From Thiohalocapsa sp. PB-PSB1 (GTDB lineage: Bacteria > Pseudomonadota > Gammaproteobacteria > Chromatiales > Chromatiaceae): a stretch of DNA of 64,000 nucleotides. The translations under genes and the position numbers were made by a program. Below are positions 59,313 to 64,000 of this stretch, in pieces. A model generated the notes under the pieces. The model saw nothing but the letters and a program-made list of their open reading frames with translations, was not told the DNA's origin and made no database searches. Within the stretch, counting starts at the first letter, position 1. Each line of letters starts with the position of its first letter. The DNA lies in contig CP050890.1 of the NCBI GenBank assembly GCA_016745215.1, forward strand, positions 1,922,001 through 1,986,000, read 5' to 3'.

Positions 59313-60379
59313 GGCGTACGACCCGCGGGCGCAAACCCACTGCCCGGCTGGGGTGGCAATGCAATCTGGCCGGCCCGGGGTATCGGCGCTGGCCCGAGGT
59401 CGTCGGCAAGCCAGGCGCTGGTGGCAAGTCCATGCGCCAGCGGGCTGTGGATCGCCGCGGCGAGCTGGACGTTGGCCCAGAGCCCGGCGGCGGACTCCAC
59501 CAGGCTGGTCACGACCACCTCATGGCCGGCGGCGGTGGCCCGGCGCGCCAGCTCCAGGGTTGGTCGCAGTCCGCCCAGCACCCCGGGTTTCAGCACCAGG
59601 CGACGCACCGGTAACCGCGTCAGATCCAGCGGGCGTAGGCGCCGCGGCAGGGATTCGTCCAGCGCGATGGAGAATTTGGCGGCAGCCTGAAGGGCGGCCA
59701 GATCGGCATCGACGGGTTCCCGCAGCGGTTCTTCCAGGCAGTCGATGGCGATGCCGTCGAGGGCCGCAATGCAATGCAACGCGACATCGGGAGTCCAGGC
59801 ACCATTGGCATCCAGCCGCAATAGGCCCGCCCGCGGCAGGGCCGACGCGGCAGCGATGATGCCTGCCAGTTCGCTGCTGAGCGCGGCGTTGCCTAGCTTG
59901 ATTTTGAATACCCGATAGCCATCCGCGGCAGCGGTGGCGATCTGCTCGGCAGTCAGCTCTGCGGCACTGCCAAGGGCGGCGTTGACCGCCAGACGATCGG
60001 CGGCTTGTGCCGCCAACAGGCAGCGCAGCGGCAGTCCGCGGTGGCGGGCCAACAGATCCAGCAACGCGGATTCCACGGCACAGTCAGCGGCTGGAGTCAG
60101 GCGCTGCTTGGCCCGGGCCAGAGCATCGAGCAGAGTCTGGATGGCATGTTCGCCGGTCTGGGTCGAGGCGAACGTGCACCAATGCTGAAGCCTTCTGCGC
60201 GCTTGCCGATCGCTTTCGGTGCCGGCTTCCGGCAGCGGCGCACAATCACCAAAGCCGCGCATGCCCTCGGCGCTGGCGCTGACCAGCCAGCCACAACGCT
60301 CACGCAATTCGCCATGCGCGCTGCGCCAGGGCCGCCGCAGTGGCAATTGGTAGCGGCGCATGCCGAGGCGCAGGTTCAC
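59309..60379 (-). CDS. menC: o-Succinylbenzoate synthase
   Basis: MenC dehydrates SHCHC to o-succinylbenzoate. The start is taken as the GTG at 60379, which overlaps the menA stop (GTGA) and gives 356 residues; the ATG at 60361 is an alternative. The frame is open far upstream through menA, but that is not coding. Enolase-superfamily features are the lid 'RRYQLPLRRPWRSAHGELRE', the Lys pair 'YRVFKIKLGNAALSSEL', the metal ligands in 'LLRLDANGAW', 'IDCLEEPLREPVDADL' and 'KFSIALDESL', and 'RLVLKPGVLGGLRPTLEL' with the second catalytic Lys. Overlaps at both ends place it firmly in the men operon. Confidence 0.93.
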   Translation of the reverse strand: MNLRLGMRRYQLPLRRPWRSAHGELRERCGWLVSASAEGMRGFGDCAPLPEAGTESDRQARRRLQHWCTFASTQTGEHAIQTLLDALARAKQRLTPAADCAVESALLDLLARHRGLPLRCLLAAQAADRLAVNAALGSAAELTAEQIATAAADGYRVFKIKLGNAALSSELAGIIAAASALPRAGLLRLDANGAWTPDVALHCIAALDGIAIDCLEEPLREPVDADLAALQAAAKFSIALDESLPRRLRPLDLTRLPVRRLVLKPGVLGGLRPTLELARRATAAGHEVVVTSLVESAAGLWANVQLAAAIHSPLAHGLATSAWLADDLGPAPIPRAGQIALPPQPGSGFAPAGRTP

Positions 60380-61314
60380 GCGCTGCCGAAGACCCCATGC
60401 AGCAGCCAGCTGATCAGCAGGCCAAGGCCGTATAGCAGCACCAGCAATGCCTGATACTGCGCCGTACGTGCGAGGACCGGATTCAGCGCACTGCCTTGGG
60501 TGCCGGCGAACAGCGTTCGGATCAGCAGGATGGCCATCGGCAACGCCAGCAGCACCGGCCAGCCTGGGCCTGGCAGGCCGCCTAGCAAGATCAATGGGAG
60601 CGGCAAGAGCAACAGTCCAGCATAGACATAGCGGGCGATGGGGCGCCCCAGCACATGCACCAGGGTGCGCCGGCCAGCGACAAGGTCGGTGTCGAAATCG
60701 CGGTAATTGTTCAGCAGCAGTACCGCCGCGGCCGGCAGGCCGAGCGCAATGCCCAGGCTGATGGCACCAGCCGACAGGGTCAGGGTTTGCAGATAATAGG
60801 TGCCTGCCACGGCGACGATGCCGAAAAAACACAGTACATAGAATTCGCCCAGGGCGCCGTAGGCGATCGGCTTGGGGCCGCTGGTGTAGGCGTAGCCGGC
60901 GACGATCGCGCTGAGTCCCAACAGCAGGATCGGCAGGCCACCACGCTGCACCAACAGCAGGCCGAGCAACAGGCTGATCAGAAAAACCAGATGCGCGGCG
61001 CGCTTGACCTGCGCGCTGGTGAACCAGCCCTGGGCCGAGGCGCGCGCTGGACCGACCCGATCGCGGCTGTCGGTGCCGCGCTCGAAGTCGGCGGCATCGT
61101 TGTGTAGATTGGTGCCAATCTGAATGCAGGCCGAGGCCAGCAATGTCACCAGGGCGATAAACCATGCGAACCGGCCGCTCTGTGCCATCGCCAGCAGCAG
61201 ACCAGCAACGACCGGCATCACGGCGAGCAGCAACGTGCGTGGTCGCGATGCGGCAATCCAGCGCGCCATCTGTTCGCGCATGTTCACAGGCGGTGCCGAG
61301 ATCGGAAGATTCAT
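60376..61314 (-). CDS. menA: 1,4-Dihydroxy-2-naphthoate polyprenyltransferase
   Basis: MenA attaches the polyprenyl tail to DHNA in the inner membrane. The 312-residue protein has about nine membrane helices and the two Asp-rich prenyltransferase motifs: 'NLHNDAADFERGTDSRDRVG' after helix 2 and 'LLNNYRDFDTDLVAGRRTLV' in the middle. 'WIAASRPRTLLLAVMPVVAG' is the usual start of the family, preceded here by about 15 extra residues from the ATG at 61314. It is 94 bases after menB and overlaps menC. Confidence 0.95.
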   Translation of the reverse strand: MNLPISAPPVNMREQMARWIAASRPRTLLLAVMPVVAGLLLAMAQSGRFAWFIALVTLLASACIQIGTNLHNDAADFERGTDSRDRVGPARASAQGWFTSAQVKRAAHLVFLISLLLGLLLVQRGGLPILLLGLSAIVAGYAYTSGPKPIAYGALGEFYVLCFFGIVAVAGTYYLQTLTLSAGAISLGIALGLPAAAVLLLNNYRDFDTDLVAGRRTLVHVLGRPIARYVYAGLLLLPLPLILLGGLPGPGWPVLLALPMAILLIRTLFAGTQGSALNPVLARTAQYQALLVLLYGLGLLISWLLHGVFGSA

Positions 61315-61408
61315 ACGTCGCTATGCAGTCATTCGCGGGCTGAGATTGAAGGGATTCGTTAACACCAGCGGGCGTATCCTGTCAGGCTTGCATCAGGTCA
61401 GGCTCGCA

Positions 61409-62260
61409 TCAGGGCCGCCGGCGAAAACGGGAGAAGTCCGGCGCGCGCTTTTCCAGGAAGGCATCGCGGCCCTCGCGCGCCTCCTCGGTGGTGTAGAAAA
61501 GGCCGGTTGCGTTACCGGCCAATTGCTGGAGTCCCGCGAGTCCGTCGCTGTCGGCATTGAAGGCGGCCTTGAGCACGCGCAGCGCGGTCGGCGACAATTG
61601 CAGCATCTGTCGGCACCAGGCCACCGTCGTCGCTTCCAATTCGGCCAGCGGTACCACGGTATTGACCAGGCCCATGGCCAGCGCCTCCTCGGCGTCGTAC
61701 TGACGGCACAGAAACCAGATTTCCTTGGCCTTCTTGACACCTACGGTGCGCGCCATCAGTCCTGCGCCGAAGCCGGCATCGAAGCTGCCCACCCGCGGGC
61801 CGGTCTGACCAAAGCGGGCATTATCGGCCGCGATGCTCAGATCGCAGACCAGATGCAACACATGTCCGCCACCGATGGCATAGCCGGCCACCATCGCCAC
61901 GACCGGCTTTGGCAGGGCGCGGATCTGACTCTGCAATTCCAATACGTTCAGATGTTCGTTGCCAACCCCGTCGCGATAGCCGCCATCGCCGCGAACGCGC
62001 TGGTCGCCGCCGGAGCAGAACGCCAGATCGCCGGCGCCGGTGAGCACGATGACACCCACATCAGGGTCCATATGCGCGCGGTGAAAGGCATCGATCAGCT
62101 CCTGTATCGTCTCTGGTCGGAACGCGTTACGCACCTCGGGACGATTGATGGTGATCTTGGCGATGCCCTCGGCACATTGATACAGAATGTCGGCGTAGTC
62201 GGCACGCCCGGATGTTTGCCAATGAATCGGGGCCGGATTTTGTTGATCGTCGATGTGCAC
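61409..62260 (-). CDS. menB: 1,4-Dihydroxy-2-naphthoyl-CoA synthase
   Basis: MenB closes the second ring of the naphthoquinone. The GTG at 62260 has GAGG five bases upstream and gives 283 residues, close to the usual 285; an ATG far upstream at 62386 would add unrelated sequence. Crotonase-fold signatures are 'AEGIAKITINRPEVRNAFRP', 'VIVLTGAGDLAFCSGGDQRV', 'VVAMVAGYAIGGGHVLHLVC', 'DLSIAADNARFGQTGPRVGS' and 'EIWFLCRQYDAEEALAMGLV', ending 'RAPDFSRFRRRP'. The GGDQ bicarbonate-binding region typical of type I MenB is present. It is the first gene of the operon in this window. Confidence 0.97.
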   Translation of the reverse strand: MHIDDQQNPAPIHWQTSGRADYADILYQCAEGIAKITINRPEVRNAFRPETIQELIDAFHRAHMDPDVGVIVLTGAGDLAFCSGGDQRVRGDGGYRDGVGNEHLNVLELQSQIRALPKPVVAMVAGYAIGGGHVLHLVCDLSIAADNARFGQTGPRVGSFDAGFGAGLMARTVGVKKAKEIWFLCRQYDAEEALAMGLVNTVVPLAELEATTVAWCRQMLQLSPTALRVLKAAFNADSDGLAGLQQLAGNATGLFYTTEEAREGRDAFLEKRAPDFSRFRRRP

Positions 62261-62866
62261 GGTAACCTCGGGGACGGTGACTAAGATCCAGTGCCGATTG
62301 TAACCGCGACAAGGGCTTTGATGTGCTGACTCGAAGATCCCGTTGCGTCGCGCCCGACAGTGGCCTATGTTTTGCGAATTCCGCATCGAGACAGCATTAT
62401 AACTGCATCGAGATAAGAACTAATTCAACTATCGATGCCGAGGTCGCGGCAGGGTTGCAGCGTCTGGACGTCAAGGCGCTTGCCGGCGAGAAACAGACCA
62501 GCTGGCACCGGATTCTCGTTCGCCTTGGCGAAGCGGCACCCCCCTACCCCCGATAGTCGCTCCATGGGCGGTTTGCCGCGACAACAAAGGCGGACGAGAA
62601 GACAAGGCAGGTGGTCTATTTGTCGACAGAGATTGCCTGGGTGTCACCTCGAAGCCGAGCTGTGCCATGATGACTTGACCATCGTCAATGCCATCATCCT
62701 CCGGCTATGGGAGCGTACCCGGCTGTTTTGATTGTGCCCATGATCGGCATCCACGGCGAATCCGCGATACTGCAAAGCCGCATCGGCTGCCGAGCACAGC
62801 CTGCCGCCCGTTCGCCAGCAAAGCCCGCATGCCGAACAGATCCGATTGACATTACAGGAGCATTCG
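62261..62866. other. Divergent spacer between menB and ubiU with repeat C
   Basis: About 600 bases with no convincing gene. It contains family C repeat copy 3 (62474-62638) and must hold the promoters for the men operon (minus) and ubiUV (plus). No clear promoter or FNR-type box was identified by eye. Confidence 0.45.
62474..62638. repeat. Palindromic repeat family C, copy 3
   Basis: AGGCGCTTGCCGGCGAGAAA at the left and GTCGACAGAGATTGCCT at the right are the ends. Internal words CAGACCAGCTGGCACCGGAT, CTCGTTCGCCTTGGCGAAGC and CGACTATCGGGG-like arms match copy 2 at 13760-13918 in reverse orientation. Confidence 0.55.
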
Positions 62867-63862
62867 ATGGAACTGGTTTGTCCCGCCGGGAACCTGCCGT
62901 CGCTGAAAGCGGCGGTGGACAATGGCGCCAACGCCGTCTACACCGGCTTTCGAGATGACACCAACGCACGCCACTTCGCTGGTTTGAACTTTACGCCGGC
63001 CAAATTGACCGAGGCTATCCGCTATGCGCGCCGCAACGGGGTGCGCGTATTCGTCGCGCTCAACACCTATCCGCAGCCGGGCGGTTTCGAGCGCTGGCAA
63101 AAGGCCGTCGATCGCGCCGCGGATCTCGGGGTCGACGCGTTGATCGCCGCCGATATCGGCGTGCTCGACTATGCGGCGCAACGTCACCCGCGGCTGAATC
63201 TGCATCTGTCGGTACAGGCATCGGCCAGCAACTACGAGGCGTTGAAATTCTATCACCAGCACTTCAACGTGCGCCGGGCGGTATTGCCGCGCGTGCTGTC
63301 CATGAGCCAGATTCGCCATGTCATCGAGCAAAGCCCGGTGGAAATCGAGGTGTTCGGTTTCGGCAGCCTGTGCGTGATGGTCGAGGGGCGCTGCATCCTG
63401 TCGTCCTATGCCACCGGGCGTTCACCGAACACCTATGGCGCCTGCTCGCCGGCCAGTCATGTGCAATGGCAAGAGACCAAGCATGGTCTGGATACGCGCC
63501 TTGGCGGCGTGCTGATACAACGCCATCCAAAAGGCGAAAACGTCGGTTATCCAACCCTGTGCAAGGGCACCTACCGCATCGGCGAGAGCATCTGTCACGC
63601 CATTGAAGATCCCACCAGCCTGAACGCGATGGAATTGTTGCCCGAATTGGCGGCCGCCGGCGTCAAAGCGATCAAGATCGAGGGCCGCCAGCGCAGCCCG
63701 GTCTATGTGGCCCAGGTCACGCGCGTCTGGCGACAGGCGCTGGACGCCTTTGCACGCGCGCCGGAGCATTTCCATACGCGCCCGGACTGGAATGCCGCGC
63801 TCGCCAAGGTCTCAGAAGGTGCGCAGACCACCCTTGGCGCCTATCACCGGCCTTGGCAATGA
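62867..63862 (+). CDS. ubiU: UbiU, subunit of O2-independent ubiquinone hydroxylase (U32 family)
   Basis: UbiU and UbiV form a complex with [4Fe-4S] clusters that, with UbiT, hydroxylates ubiquinone precursors without oxygen. The ATG at 62867 (MELVCPAGNLPSLKAAVDNG) has CAGGAG six bases upstream; the 331-residue length equals E. coli UbiU. The four cluster cysteines are visible: 'FGSLCVMVEGRCILSS', 'NTYGACSPASHV' and 'GYPTLCKGTYRIG'. 'AAGVKAIKIEGRQRSPVYVA' near the end is the U32 signature. ubiV starts 13 bases downstream. Confidence 0.95.
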   Translation: MELVCPAGNLPSLKAAVDNGANAVYTGFRDDTNARHFAGLNFTPAKLTEAIRYARRNGVRVFVALNTYPQPGGFERWQKAVDRAADLGVDALIAADIGVLDYAAQRHPRLNLHLSVQASASNYEALKFYHQHFNVRRAVLPRVLSMSQIRHVIEQSPVEIEVFGFGSLCVMVEGRCILSSYATGRSPNTYGACSPASHVQWQETKHGLDTRLGGVLIQRHPKGENVGYPTLCKGTYRIGESICHAIEDPTSLNAMELLPELAAAGVKAIKIEGRQRSPVYVAQVTRVWRQALDAFARAPEHFHTRPDWNAALAKVSEGAQTTLGAYHRPWQ

Positions 63863-63875
63863 CGCTCGGATCATC

Positions 63876-64000
63876 ATGAATAATCCCGACTTTCAAACCT
63901 CGCCGCGCCTTTCGCTCGGCCCCATCAGCTATTACTGGAACAAGCATCGGGTCGACGATTTCTATACCATGGTTGCCGACACGCCGGTGGATATCGTCTA
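63876..64000 (+). CDS. ubiV: UbiV, N-terminal 41 residues (gene continues beyond the window)
   Basis: The frame from the ATG at 63876 reads MNNPDFQTSPRLSLGPISYY then WNKHRVDDFYTMVADTPVDI. 'LSLGPISYYWxKxxVxDFYxxVAxxPVDIVY' is the standard N-terminus of UbiV, partner of UbiU. Only 125 bases lie inside the window. Spacing of 13 bases to ubiU indicates one operon. Confidence 0.92.
   Translation, partial: MNNPDFQTSPRLSLGPISYYWNKHRVDDFYTMVADTPVDIV

Noticed and set aside
60380..61165. In-frame extension of menC upstream through menA as one 618-codon gene
   Set aside because: The extension is the shifted frame of the menA transmembrane gene; the menC homology starts only at the GTG/ATG near 60379-60361.

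Overview
The window reads as chromosomal DNA of a sulfur-oxidising, anaerobically capable gammaproteobacterium, most likely a purple sulfur bacterium (Chromatiales). The arguments are an aprM-aprB-aprA operon for adenylylsulfate oxidation with the AprM-type membrane anchor, a menaquinone cluster (menB-menA-menC-menH-menI) beside ubiU-ubiV for oxygen-independent ubiquinone synthesis, and typical gammaproteobacterial housekeeping genes (trxB, ftsK-lolA, uvrB, hemE, uvrD). The taxon is inferred from gene content only.

Layout. 1-9.8 kb: the end of a COG3146-type acyltransferase gene, trxB, a membrane protein, ftsK-lolA, a 2-oxoglutarate dioxygenase, a universal stress protein and a zinc-ribbon/HExxH membrane protein. 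9.8-11.1 kb: a composite repeat island holding a broken four-helix-bundle (IVS-type) gene. 11.3-20 kb: L,D-transpeptidase, a secreted protein, uvrB, an aspartate-type aminotransferase, a FimT-like pseudopilin and a DMT exporter. 20.6 kb: tRNA-Asn with promoter and terminator. 22.6-29.5 kb: a polysaccharide copolymerase fused to a tyrosine-recombinase-like domain, hemE, uvrD and an orphan TRAP binding protein. 30-33.5 kb: small hypothetical genes and a SlyD-like isomerase. 33.8-37 kb: aprMBA. 37.6-39.5 kb: transposase and GxxExxY remnants plus a PIN toxin pair next to an attC-like hairpin. 39.6-45.7 kb: an AsmA-like protein, a second L,D-transpeptidase with a SPOR domain, and a DUF2306 protein. 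45.9-53.4 kb: an accessory island with a truncated resolvase, two toxin-like modules (DUF4258, HEPN/RES), an extreme G/T-rich tract, duplicated gene ends and a dead transposase. 53.4-57.4 kb: a second copy of the broken four-helix-bundle repeat followed by a 1001-residue LRR-Roc-COR-TIR protein. 58-64 kb: men genes and ubiUV.

How the genes work together. AprBA oxidises sulfite plus AMP to APS and passes electrons through AprM to the quinone pool. That pool is supplied by the Men pathway and by UbiU/UbiV, which hydroxylate ubiquinone precursors without oxygen. The accessory blocks combine toxin-like enzymes, recombinase remnants and a signalling receptor whose domains (LRR sensor, Roc-COR GTPase switch, TIR effector) resemble an immune or cell-death receptor.

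The most striking features are: (i) the LRR-Roc-COR-TIR gene, whose ten 69-bp LRR units are almost identical except at the codons facing the predicted ligand surface; (ii) the Wzz/recombinase-domain fusion; and (iii) at least five families of dispersed palindromic repeats. Two of these are copies of one pseudogene carrying identical lesions, which means it was amplified after it died. No CRISPR array, rRNA operon or prophage was seen.
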